This document shows, piece by piece, positions 44,911 through 56,531 of a DNA stretch of 64,000 nt. Position numbers and translations under genes: made by a program. Under the pieces are notes generated by a model. The model saw only the letters and a list, made by a program, of their open reading frames with translations, had not been told where the DNA came from and did not search any database. Every line of letters starts with the position of its first letter. Positions within the stretch are counted from its first letter, which is position 1. The stretch is taken from positions 1,674,001 through 1,738,000 of the forward strand of contig JACONQ010000003.1 in the NCBI GenBank assembly GCA_014281115.1. The letters run 5' to 3'. This DNA is from Laburnicola sp. R22_1. Taxonomy: Eukaryota; Ascomycota; Dothideomycetes; Pleosporales; Didymosphaeriaceae.

Positions 44911-46330
44911 TTTCTATCTCGCTTAACGTGTGGTCTGCGGCTAATTACCTTAGCTTCCTAGCTATTATTTGTTACTATATTAATAATGCTTAGGATCTTA
45001 AGAAGAAGCAGCTTAACTTTATACTAATATGTGACAGCTATACTAGAGTATTAATAGTATTAGAGGTACTATAGGTCCTTAAGGACATAGGAACTGCGCA
45101 AAAGCTTCTAGTAATTATATATAATAATACTAGAAATAACAACACTCTAGCTTAGAGTATTTAGCATAAACTATTAGAGAAGAATTTTACCTAGAACTAA
45201 AAAGAGAATATAATTCTATATTTTGCTTATATTATTAACCTTATAGTTTAAGATATTATCTATTACCTTAAGTTGTTAGCGCCTATTAATCTTAACTCTA
45301 AAGAGACACTATAGTGGCAATATATAAATAAAATCTAGGCGTAGATATCTATTCTAAATTTCGTTTATAAGGTATGTTAGCTATTATTATAAAAAGTTAT
45401 TATAGAAAGTTATTATAGAAAGTTATTATAGAAAGTTATTATAGAAAGTTATTATAGAAAGTTATTATAGAAAGTTATTATAGAAAGTTATTATAGAAAG
45501 TTATTATAGAAAGTTATTATAGAAAGTTATTATAGAAAGTTATTATAGAAAGTTATTATAGAAAGTTATTATAGAAAGTTATTATAGAAAGTTATTATAG
45601 AAAGTTATTATAGAAAGTTATTATAGAAAGTTATTATAGAAAGTTATTATAGAAAGTTATTATAGAAAGTTATTATAGAAAGTTATTATAGAAAGTTATT
45701 ATAGAAAGTTATTATAGAAAGTTATTATAGAAAGTTATTATAGAAAGCTATTATAAAAGTTATTATAAACTAACTAGTACGTAGCTCTATACTATTTACA
45801 TTATAATTAACTAGTTATTATAGTAATTTAAGTAATTTCTTATAACGCAAAGTAATACACTGCTAAAGAAGCAATTGTCTATAATCTAAGATATCTAAAT
45901 AAGATAGAACTCTACATATAATATGTGCGAGCGCGTACTAAAGCTTTAGGCAAATATTAATATATAGCTAGAAAAGAAGATTATAATAAAGATAACTAGA
46001 AGATTAAACGCTTTTACTTATAGCAACACTATAGAGGCAGACTTTAAAGACCTTAAGAAACTTTAACTATTAGCCCTAGAATAGTTGCATCTTAAGTTAA
46101 TTACCTCTATACTTTAAAAGTTTAAGAAGGCTATAAACTTTCTAAGCAAGAACTAGAAACCCTAAGTCCTATATATCTAGCTTATATATAACTAGCTCTT
46201 TAATTTTCTAGATAAGATAAATAATAAGCTTATTAAAGAGTTAAATAATATTAGATAGCTAGAAGCTATACAGGCTATAGCTAAAATAGGATAAGAGAAG
46301 TTGCGCAAGTATTACTTAAGGATAGGTAGA
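44911..46330 (+). pseudogene. hAT-family transposase remnant
   Basis: In one plus frame the sequence reads LSISLNVWSAANYLSFLAII, then NNTRNNNTLA and FAYIINLIV, followed by a stop and DIIYYLKLLAP. These match the order of hAT transposases: the LDVWSSPN..FLAI segment, the DNASNN segment with a catalytic Asp, and the GHIINLVVQ motif. The catalytic positions are already mutated. Further on, near 46110-46210, FKKAINFLSKN and IYN..LFNFLDK resemble the C-terminal hAT dimerisation part. Many stops (mostly TAG) break the frame, and the 13-bp array (45393-45756) interrupts it. The outer limits and terminal repeats were not found. Confidence 0.72.
45393..45756. repeat. 13-bp tandem array, 28 units
   Basis: AAAGTTATTATAG is repeated at exact 13-bp steps from 45393 to 45744. 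All but the last unit look identical. It lies inside the hAT remnant. Confidence 0.95.
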
Positions 46331-47330
46331 GAGAAGGGTTTTTATTTAACTCTATAATAATATTAAATTCTTTATAAAAGCTTATAGCGTATAAAGTATT
46401 ATAATTATAGTTATTTATTATAGTTATATGCTAATAGTTGTATAGAATAAGATATAGAAGACCTAGGACAAGTATATATACTACTAATAATTCCTAGAGT
46501 ACCTTAATTACTATAATAGCGTAATAGCTAGGGATCCTACTCTAGTCTTAAATACTAACCTAAGATAGTTATAAGGTAGTAAATAGTTTTAAAAGCCTTC
46601 TTTGCTACCTAGTTTATAGTCTAGTAGCCTTTCTACCTCTAGCTAAAGTTTAACTACGCTAGAGATTAATTATAACTTAGGCCTAACTTAGACAAAAGAA
46701 AAAATATACCTAAGTACTTCTTTAGCTAAAAAGGGTAATAGATTTAATATGGCAGCGTAGTAAAAAGTTTATTAAATATTTTACTCCTAACTTATATAAG
46801 TTGCAAAGAATATCCTAGTAGTATAGATTTTATAGGTAGGTATTAAGCGCGTCTTTAACACTAGTAGGAATATAATTAGGAATTAAAGGCATAATCTTAC
46901 TGCTTAAATAATTTAAAAGATTATAATAGTTAAGTTTATAATAGCTAATAAGTAATCTATAAAGTTATTAAATTCTAATATAGGGGAGGACAATTTAGAG
47001 AATATAGCGCTATTAAATAAGAGGGATAATTTATATAAGCTACTAGCTAATAAGAAGACTATTAAAACTATATAAGGTTCTAAGATTTTAGACAGCGAGC
47101 TACTAACCTCTTTCTACTAGGGGCAGCCACTATAAAAGTGGTTAAGGCCTTAGCGCTACTATAGCATTAGTAATAATAAGATGTAATAAATATATATGTT
47201 AATAGTAAAATAGTATTAATTTTACTTTTACTTAGATCTCTTTTTTATGCACGTTTAGGGAGTAACTAAAGTTACTAATCTTATTACTATTAATTTTATA
47301 TAATATAAGTTACGCAACTCTAATAGGTAC
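46331..47330. other. AT-rich spacer
   Basis: Decayed, stop-dense DNA continuing from the hAT remnant; its 3' part may still belong to that element. Nothing else recognised. Confidence 0.4.
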
Positions 47331-47495
47331 CCTAACCTAACCTACACCTAAAAGTTTGTGTAACCTAACCTAACCTATATCTAGAGTCTGTGCGACCTAA
47401 CCTAACCTATACCTAGAGTCTATACAACTCTAACCCAACCTATACCTAGGGTCTATGCGACTCTAACTTAACCCTATACCTAAGCTAGGTACCCT
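47331..47495. repeat. 33-bp minisatellite, five units, CCTAACC-rich
   Basis: Units begin CTAACCTAACCTA and end near GAGTCTGTGCGA; the array is bracketed by GGTACCCT on both sides. Confidence 0.8.
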
Positions 47496-47989
47496 GAACC
47501 CATTTACTAGCCTATAACTATATAAATCTAAAAGGAGAAGAAAACGTGTAGGGACTTAATAGTAGCCTCTAAATTAGGTTAAAGTTAAGCTATACCTTTA
47601 TAACTATTAGATGCTATGGCAATATTACTATTAAGAGTTTATTTATCTTCTAGATTTTTTTTAAGATCTATAAGAATATAAAGAAGATCTTTCTCTATAA
47701 TTAGTTAATCTTCTAGACAACTTAGACCTTTAGTAAAAATACTATACTATTTAAGTAAGACTGCGTCCCCTACTAAGTTGTTATAGCTAAAAAGAAGGCT
47801 AATAACTATTTTAAATTTAGAGGTATTAGGTGCAACCTTTTTTAATTCTAGATATATTAGTATAAATATCTATCTAATTTCTAAAAGTAGATTATATCTT
47901 AAAAGGACTATTCTTGCTTTATCTAAACTATTAATAATAAGATACTAATAGTGTTGCCCTCTAAGTATACTATATAGATCTACACTTCT

Positions 47990-48760
47990 ATTATTTATAC
48001 CCCTAGTATTTAGGGGCTAGTAAAGATAATTAGGTACTATATAAAGGAAAAGCTTAAAAAGGGCTTATTTAGAAAGGTTTAGAAAGCTATAGATGCTAAT
48101 TTAGGCAAGTTATTTACGCTTAAGCTAGTAGAATAACCTAAGCAAAGGGTCTAGTTATATTAGTATATAATATTAAAGTAGAAAGTAGAGACTTTTGCGC
48201 GTATGTTTTATATAAGTTATACCGCTTTAGGTTTATTTTATTAAGTATTAGCTAATATAACTATTAGCTAAATATTATTAAACTTATAGTAGCGTAAAGC
48301 TTTAGAGAAATACATCTTAAAATCTTTACAGCTCTTAAAGAGGGTAATATTAATAATCTAATTAAGAAAGAGCTATTTCTAAGAGAGCTTGAATAGGTAA
48401 AGGCTCTTCTCTACTAAGTACTTTAAGCGCTTAATTACTTCATGTTTAAGAGTATTATATATAGGGATATTAAGTCTACAAATATTCTCTACTAACCTCT
48501 ATTAGGTAGTGGCTATACCTTTTAACTTATAGACTTTAGTCTTTGTAATTTTATTATTACTGCCTAGATATTTACTAGATCTCCTATATTTATAGCACCT
48601 AAGTTCTATTTAGAAATCTAGTAAATATTAAAGGTAGATATTTAGTTCCTTTTTGCTATATTAGCGTATATATTAAACGTAAGTAAGTTCTAAAAAAAGC
48701 GGCTTAATACGCACATATTGCGTATTAGGGCTATATAGAAGGCTGCAAATAAGGCTAGCT
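47990..48760 (+). pseudogene. Decayed Ser/Thr protein kinase gene
   Basis: One plus frame, with stops, preserves kinase landmarks in order. KAIDANLGKLFTLKLV resembles the lysine-bearing N-lobe strand. IYRDIKSTNILY (about 48455-48490) is the HRDxKxxN catalytic loop with His changed to Tyr. IDFSLCNF is DFG with Gly changed to Ser, RSPIFIAPKF is GSPxFMAPE, and VDI..FLFAILAY is DIWSL. Every deviation fits a C-to-T or G-to-A transition. The upstream 47.6-47.9 kb may hold the rest of the protein, but I cannot assign it. It probably derives from a host or element-borne kinase and is not functional. Confidence 0.75.
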
Positions 48761-48944
48761 TCTACTCTATATAAGCTATAGTAATTATTAACTTAAAGGT
48801 ATAAGCCTTAGTAGTAAATATACTTAATGCGCTCTTTAATATACAAGAGTATTTAACTCCTTACAATTAACTATAAAGCGCTCCTAAAGTAGATAAAAAT
48901 ATATTAATACTGCAAAAAGAGCAAATATATAGAATTAACTAAAA

Positions 48945-49118
48945 TATAATAAATTATAATAATCTTTGCTTATATATATTTTAATATAGTAGTAGAATCT
49001 AGATTAGACTATATAGAGAATAGTCCTAAAGTATAATAAATTATAATAATCTTTGCTTATATATATTTTAATATAGTAGTAGAATCTAGATTAGACTATA
49101 TAGAGAATAGTCCTAAAG
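48945..49118. repeat. Perfect tandem duplication, 87-bp unit
   Basis: 48945-49031 is repeated without visible difference at 49032-49118. A related segment lies inverted near 40980-41060. Confidence 0.9.
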
Positions 49119-50237
49119 AGAAAGAGGGTAAGAGAATTAGAGTTAGTAATATCTTCTATTACGTAGTAATAACTACTCTATAACTAGGTCTAGAGTAGAT
49201 ATAGCTATTAAATAATATTTAGTAAGGAATACTATAGAACTAGTTGCTATTTTATTAGGTTAGGACTTTTATAATTAAATAATATTTTAAAATCTTAGTA
49301 TAAAGTATTTTATTACCCTATATATCTTATAATATAGTAGGTAATATTAGTTAAGTATATCTTTCTTTGTAGATACGTACTTATAGCTTCTAACCTCTAA
49401 CTATACCCTATACTTATGCCTTTTACTTATACTCTCGCTACTACCCTTTTAGCATAACCTCTAATAGCGCAGAATTATTACCTACTCTACTATTAAATAT
49501 TTAGTTTATTATATATACTATATATAAAGGCTAGATAGGCTATATTCTCTATATCGTCTACCTAGTAATTTGCTAATATTACTATATTTAGTAGTTAGCT
49601 TATAGTAAACAGCTATATATAGTATACAAAGCTAAGCCTAATTAGGTTAATTTATAGCGCGCGATATTTAGACTCTATAGACTAGAAAATAGTAGATAGC
49701 GATAATATTAAGATAGTATATAGTTATTATACCTACTAATACTGCTCTAATAGAGTAAAGTACACTACTAGTAGTTATATACGCCTTTAATAGTAGTATA
49801 TATCTCTAGTAGTTTACAATTTCTAATATAATACTATAAAGAAAAGAAAAGATTAATATTTTAGATATTTAGGCTGCTATTCTAGCAGCACACTAAAGGA
49901 AGAAAAAAGCTCCTATTAACTTAGAGCGTATTAAGCTCCTACTTCTATCTAGCTACTTTAAGCTACACCTAGCTATTATAAAAAATTAGGAAAAGTAAGT
50001 CACTTTATTAAAGCTTTCTAGACACCTATCTTATATAATGTCGGTTCTCTAAAGAAATTAGCAACAATCTTAATAGCGCTATGCTCTTCCCCTAAATACT
50101 ATCTCTAAATAATATAAAGTTCTTTCTTATATAGACTATTTGCCTATCTAGCCAAACTTTACTCTTAGACAATAAAATAACAAAGATGTTAGGGAGCTCA
50201 GGTGACTAATAATTAAAAAAGTTGATATTGACAGAAT
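49119..50237. other. AT-rich spacer
   Basis: Stop-dense decayed DNA between the duplicated segment and the GC-rich island. No feature recognised. Confidence 0.4.
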
Positions 50238-50370
50238 CTACGTATGGGTGCCAGCCAAAGGTGCTGGCTAAGCTCATAAGGCGCGCGAGACGCGCTAAGA
50301 ATGCGCTAGTACCTAATCGGGACTAGCGCCGGGGAAACCTCGGTAGTCGGCGTAAGGTAACTCCGACCTA
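50238..50370. other. GC-rich island with consecutive hairpins (candidate structured RNA)
   Basis: Possible stems are GCCAGC (50250-50255) with GCTGGC (50263-50268); GCGCG (50281-50285) with CGCGC (50291-50295); GCGCTAGT (50303-50310) with ACTAGCGC (50322-50329); CGGGG (50330-50334) with CCTCG (50338-50342, one G-U pair); and GTCGG (50346-50350) with CCGAC (50363-50367). The surrounding DNA is strongly AT-rich. TGGCTAAGCTC (50266-50276) resembles a Pol III A box. The strand and family are unknown; I do not recognise a ribozyme, tRNA or rRNA. Confidence 0.5.
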
Positions 50371-52576
50371 GTTCTATAAGAAAAGACTACTCTATATAAT
50401 CGCTTATTATTATTATAGTAGGCCATTAAGCTATATATAAACTATTAATTTATATAATTAAAAAACTAGGCATTAACAGTAGTATAATTAATAAATTTAA
50501 TAGTAGAGCTAACCTCGCTAACTAAAATAGTTTATAGATAAAAAACTTATAGTAACTAATAGCCTTTTAACTATAATTAATAAAAAGCCTATTGCGCCTT
50601 TTAACTATAATTAATAAAAAGCCTATTGCGCCTTTTAAAGTTACTAAAGATCTTCTCTAGTTTTTATAAATAAGTAATAAATATAACTTCCTATATCCCT
50701 ATATAAGACTACAGCTTACTTTTATACTTATTATTTTTATATTTCTTAGTAGCTAGCCTAGAAAGCTTATAGAGTCTAAAGCGTAAAAGGGAAGTAATAA
50801 TAGCCTACTATATAAAGACCTCTCTCTATTCTACTAGGTTACTCTAGCATATAATAGTCTTGTTCTCTATATAAAGCTAATAAACTAAAAAGTGAAAAGA
50901 CTATTATACAACTTTACCTTGTTAGTCTATTATTATTAACTATCTAATAGTAAGCTAATCTCACTAGAGAGATTATGATCCTCTACGAAGAGCCGAAAAA
51001 CCGTTGTACATGCCCTATTACCTACTTTCTAGCTCTTATATAAGCTAATAACGCTTTTATTTACTATAAATTATTATCTAACATTTTAAACTAAGTCCTA
51101 TATAATAGTAATTATTTTCTTAAGTTTTATATTAAACTAGAACTAGAGAATATATCTCTGCTACAAGTACTATAAAATAATAATTTAATATCGTAAGACA
51201 AAATTCTTATCTACACTTACTTACGTAGTTTAATCTAGAGAATTAGATAATACAAAGGCTATATATAGAAACTAAGCCTATATTACTTTAGACAGAGTTA
51301 TAGGAATGCTCTAGATAGTAAGTGCCCCTAGTTTATACTAGTTTATTACTAAAATTAAGGCTATGAAAATATAATATCTACTTAAAGAAGGTAGCTTATA
51401 GGTTACTTAAATAATAACACTTTCTAGAGTTATATATCTAAAACTATTAGTATAGACTTATAGTCTATAGCTTAAGAGAGGAAGCTAAACTATTATTTTA
51501 TTAAGATAACCTAGTCTATAAAGATAAGCTAGAATGTTAATACTTCCTAACTAAGCACAACCAACAGACGTCTTAACTACTAAGGGCAAGGTAAAGTTAA
51601 GTTAAATACCGCTCTTAAAACAATTAGAAATACGCTATTAAAAAATATACCTAAAGATCTAAAAGCCTTTTTTTAATACTACTAAAGTATATAAAGTATA
51701 AAGAGGTAAAGCCTAACTTAAAGCCTAAAGACTTTATATAAAATATAAAAGAGAATGCTATGCAAACTTTATTTTATTACCTATAAGCTTTACTCTAATA
51801 TAAGCTAGAGCGCAAAGTTATTATTAATCTTATATTTTATAGTAATAAACTATGCTTGGATATGCTTATTCTACCTATATAGAAAATAGTATACTATTTA
51901 AAAGAGCGTACTAGATACTATAGTATTACAGCACCTTAAAATAGATTTTATTTATATTATAAGAAGCTGCTAAATATATATATAACTTTTATAACTTTAT
52001 CTAATAGCTTAAACTTATATTCTTAAATCTTAGCTAGAGAGAATAAATAGCTATTTGCTATAGTATACTTATTAATAGTATGTTTACTTCTAAACTTCTT
52101 AAATATTAAGATGCTTTTAAAAAATAGTGCAAGTATACTAGTAGAATAATTGCAGTTTCTACTTTAAATTAAAGAGCCTAGAAAGCTACTTACTTTATAT
52201 TTCCGCGCATATTTAAGAAAACTATACCTACTAATATATTTAGAAGAGATATAGTTATAATACTTTAAGCTCTTAGAAATTAGCTAAATATATTTCTATA
52301 AAATATAAAGTCCTTAATAAATAGATAATACCTATAAAGTAGCACTTTTATTATAAATATTATAATTAGTTTATATCTAATATAGTATAGAACTAGTATT
52401 TATAATAGAAGCACCTTACTATATTAAATAAGTTTTACGGTCTTATCTAATAAAATAGCTTAGTTATAGTTGCCGCATATTACTTATTCTATTTAGGCAA
52501 TACTAAAGCATTCTTATAGATATATTTTATATAGTTTTATAATATCTTTATATTATATAAATATATAAAGGAGTAG
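50371..52576. other. AT-rich spacer with a 34-bp duplication
   Basis: Includes a 34-bp tandem duplication (50562-50637) and a small better-preserved patch near 50955-51035. Nothing coding recognised. Confidence 0.45.
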
Positions 52577-54429
52577 AACGTGATTATAAGTAAGCGGTGC
52601 ATATAAGCGAGCGGCACACCCTACTAACTTTTTGCGACGCGTTACCTATTAACTATAATGGCTACACTAACGCTTATTTAATTGCCCTATAATAAGGCAA
52701 ATATCTTCCTAGCTATCTTAGCTATTAAATAGAATTAAATTTAGAGTAGATAACGCGCTGCTACTATGTACAGCATTCCTAAAACTACGCTCTAGCGCTA
52801 ACGCGCAGGAATTACTGCGCGACGCAACTGTGAGCCTAAATCAAAGAAGCTTACTAAGCTAGAAGAGGAGGTGATTGTTAAGCACATACTTAACCTAGAT
52901 TCGTAAGAATTTGCGCCCACTCTAGGTGCTGTACAAGATATAGCAAATAAGCTGCTTACTAAGCGTAGCGTAGGCCACGTTGGCCAGCTATAGTCTAGGA
53001 ACTTTATTAAGCAAACAGACAGCCTTATAACGCGATTTAATCAACCCTACAATTAATAGCGAGCCCTCTACAAGGACCCAACAGCTATATAGGCCTGGTT
53101 TGAGCTAGTAGCACGTACAAAGGCCACCTACAGTATCTATAATAAGGATACCTTTAACTTCGACAAGACTGGCTTTCTAATAGGTAAAATATCCTTCTAG
53201 CTAGTTGTTACTAGCTTAGAGAGGTGTAGCTAGCTAAAAGCGATCTAGCCAGGCAATCGCGAGTGGGTGACAGCGATCCACGGAATTAACGCTACTAGGT
53301 AGGCAATCCTACTCTTTATTATCTTTGCTGGCTAGTACTACCTCTCCGCCTAGTACAAGGGCAACAATATACTAGGTAACTAGGCTATTAGTCTTAGCGA
53401 CAATAGCTAGACTATAAATAAGCTTAGTGTTGCCTAGCTATAGCATTTTATTAAGCATATAGTAGAGCGTAGAGTAGGCGCGTGTTAGCTCCTAATACTT
53501 AACAGCCATAAGAGCCACAACTCGCTCAAATTCTAGGAGATTTGTAGGGAGAATAAGATTTATACCCTATACATGCCACTATATTTGTTACACCTCCTAC
53601 AGCCACTTAACGTGGGCTGTTTCTCGCCATTAAAGCGGGCGTACGGGCGCCAGGTTAAGGGCCTAATACGCGACCATATTAATTATATCACTAAGCTTAA
53701 GTTCCTACTAGCCTTTCGCGCCGCCTACAACTAGTTAATTACAAAGGAGAATATCTGCGCAAGCTTTTAAGGCACTAGGCTAGTCCCACACAATTCAGAG
53801 GCGATAATATTAAAGCTTAATATAAAGCTTCGTACGCTATCGCCAGCAGCCCTACTAGAGACCCTATAGAAGTCTGCAATACCAAGCAACGCGCGCAAGC
53901 TAGGCACTTAGTTAACTCTAGTTTGTAAGCGGATCTAAAGGCATTAAGGATCCTCTCCTATATTAGTTATCTAGTCGCTTAATTGGCTTATAAGAGGGGC
54001 TAAGAAAATGGCGCATTTAATAGTGCTTATGCGTAATAAGATAGCTAGTCTATAGAGAGCAAATAAGGCAGCTATAATGCGTAAACAGCGCAAAAAGAAG
54101 CGGATCTAGAAGCGAGGCACCCTATCAAAGGCAGAGGGAGAGGAAATTATTACTCAAAAGGCTGTTAAGCAGCAACTAGAGGGAGAAACGCGGTATAGCC
54201 AGGCGCGGTTAGATGCGAGCCGGCAGGCTTTAGCGCGCTGCACGCGCTACAGGGAGCCTGGGCATAACTTACGTACGTGCAAGAAGGCTTCTCTAGATAC
54301 TACTTAATTTAGGATAGCTATTATATTAATAGAATATTAATGCGTTGTGAATTTATACGCTGCAAAAGGCTAAGAGACTTAGTAGGGTGCGCCGCTCGCT
54401 TATATGCACTACTTACTTATAAACACGTT
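52577..54429 (+). mobile_element. Element 4: pogo-like DNA transposon with 51-bp terminal inverted repeats
   Basis: Terminal repeats 52577-52627 and 54379-54429 share AACGTG, TTATAAGTAAG, GTGCATATAAGCGAGCGGC and ACCCTACTAA with about four differences. It is visibly less AT-rich than its surroundings, which suggests a later insertion than elements 2 and 3 or weaker mutation. Confidence 0.9.
52658..54307 (+). pseudogene. Pogo-like transposase with zinc-knuckle tail, broken by in-frame stops
   Basis: The ATG at 52658 and the TAA at 54305 are in the same frame (549 codons). All conserved segments checked between them are in phase, so point changes account for the decay. Order: helix-turn-helix region (LTKLEEEVIVKHILNLDS), a CENP-B-like part ending QTDSLITRFNQPYN, FNFDKTGFLIG (first catalytic Asp kept), LLILNSHKSHN (second Asp now Asn), LQPLNVGCFSPLKRAYG, GTRLVPHN, a basic region (RKQRKKKRI) and a C-terminal CTRYREPGHNLRTCKK knuckle. 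More than a dozen in-frame stops, mainly TAG, are spread along it. It is not functional. Confidence 0.88.
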
Positions 54430-55467
54430 ATAGTTATAAATTATTTACTAGAAACCTATTCTTATTCTTAGTGCTAAAATAAAATTATATCTATTAATAC
54501 TTTTTAGGTGTATATAAATAAGGTTTATAGAATACTACTATTTAGTCTAAAGTGCTAAGGCTAGTCTTGTAAGCAACTACGCGACTAGGAAACTTTTAAG
54601 ATCTAGATAGAAATATAGGAATATAGAGATGGTTAAGAAATACTAGAGAATTACTAATTAAAGCTACTCCTTATATCTAAGTATATTACTATCTTTCTTC
54701 TTCTTCTTTCTCTTCTTAGCCTTATTGTACGTAGTAATTTTCCATACTATTAATAGAAAAATCTATTAAGTTAGACACTGTAAGTTAAATAATTAATAGT
54801 GTACTTAATACTATTTTAATTTTTATTAAATACATTAGCTATAGACGTATAAAATAAATAAAGAAAGTATTTAAGTTTAATAATAATCTATAATAGGAAA
54901 TAATAATAGTTTAAATAGTCTAAACGCTTATTACTCTTAATATTACATATCTATACCCTTTAATAGCTAGTACTAATACTAATACGATTTTTAGATACTA
55001 TAACACAGAATATTAGCACTTATTATTTACTAGTAAATAGTAAGACACTAATAGGTAAGTAATACTTTGTAATAGTAGTATATTTTACTAGCTAGTAATA
55101 CTGCCTTTATATAAAGTTATACGTCCCTAGTAAGCACCTAGACTAGTAGTAAGCAGCTAGTAGATAGTGCTCTAAATAGAGAAGCATATGCGTGTAGCAT
55201 TAAATTAACTACCTAGGGGTAGTTCGATAAAGGCTTTATCTTAAATAACATAACAAAAAAAGCAGAGCCTCCTGCTTAGTAATTAAGAAAAAAGCGTAAA
55301 AAGATGGTTACAAAAATGCGAGAGAAGCATATAAGATTAAATAGGTTAATATTATAATTATATTTAAATATATAAGTTGTGTTAATATTATACTATAAGA
55401 TTACCTATATAGCTTTCTCTTATAGCGTTGTACCGTATACTAAAAGGTCTACGATGCTTCTCTTCTA
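54430..55467. other. AT-rich spacer with family A copy 6
   Basis: Family A lies at 55192-55315 (+). The rest is unrecognised. Confidence 0.45.
55192..55315 (+). repeat. Family A repeat, copy 6
   Basis: ATTAAATTAACTACCTAGGG, then AAAGGCTTTATCTTAAATAA, AAGCAGAGCCTCCTGCTTAG and AAAGCGTAAAAAG. Confidence 0.78.
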
Positions 55468-55672
55468 GATATTAAAGATCTTTGTTGTGTTAAGATTCTA
55501 ACTAAGATCGAATCCGCACTATACACAGAGAGGAGTAAAATAGAAGGCACTAAAACCTAGCACCTAGCACATAGTGGTAGTAATAAAATATACACAAAAT
55601 AATAATAATTTTATTGTTAACGTTTTGCACGACGGCATTATTAATAGTAGTTAATAAATAGTCTACTATCTT
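55468..55672. repeat. 205-bp direct repeat, left copy (possible LTR)
   Basis: Shares AAGATTCTAACTAAGAT, CCGCACTATACA, GAGAGGAGTAAAATAGAAGG and TAGTCTACTATC with 56326-56531. The two copies are 858 bp apart in direct orientation. No primer-binding site or coding part was identified between them. Confidence 0.6.
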
Positions 55673-56325
55673 CTCTCCTAGATATAAGATTACCTATAAC
55701 ACTAGTTGCCTCTTTATAAGTAGTTGTAGAATTTATTAAATAGAGTTTAAGACTTTTAAAAGGGCGGATATTAGTCCTTAGCATCTATAGCTACTAAGTA
55801 AGCAAGATTAATAAAAATGCCTCTAGTAGTGCAATAAATTTCGCAACTTAAACATAGCAGCAGCAATAGAAATAGCTTTATACGCTATAAGACTAGACCT
55901 TAATATAGTCCCAGCTTAAATATAGATAGTTTCTTAGTAATTAATATACTAATTCCTTCCTAAAAGATAACACATATTATATTTCTCTAGCCTTTAGATT
56001 CTCTACACCTTATACTTTACTCTTTCTAATAATAGTATTAAGAGTTAGCCTTTTACCTTAGACTTATAAATATTAGTTTAATAGATATAAGTATCTAGAA
56101 CTAAAAAGCCATTTTTTAATATCTAGATAGTATTCTAAGCATCACCTACAAGCAATTTTACTCTACTCTTACTATAATTCTTATAGTATTTATCCTAAGT
56201 GAAGGTCTGTGTTCTGTCTACACGTTGCTCTATTACTTAAATACTATGCTTAGTTAATGCTATAGAAAGCACAATCTACTACTATTAAAATTATACTAAG
56301 TAAAAAAGTAAAATACTTTAAACGT

Positions 56326-56531
56326 ACTATATTAAATATCTTTATTATATAAAGATTCTAACTAAGATTAAGTCCGCACTATACATAGAGAGGAGTAAAA
56401 TAGAAGGCACTAAAACCTAGTACCTAGCACATAGTAGTAGTAATAAAATATACACGAAATAATAATAATTTATTATTAACTTTCTTTATAGTAGTATTAT
56501 TAATAGTAGTTAATAGATAGTCTACTATCTA
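56326..56531. repeat. 205-bp direct repeat, right copy (possible LTR)
   Basis: Right partner of 55468-55672; the differences are mostly transitions. Confidence 0.6.

Noticed and set aside
45393..45756. CRISPR-like array
   Set aside because: The 13-bp units are contiguous with no spacers, and the genome is fungal.
50238..50370. Group I intron, tRNA or rRNA fragment
   Set aside because: I could not match the conserved P/Q/R/S elements of group I introns, a cloverleaf, or a familiar rRNA segment, so it is reported only as a structured candidate.
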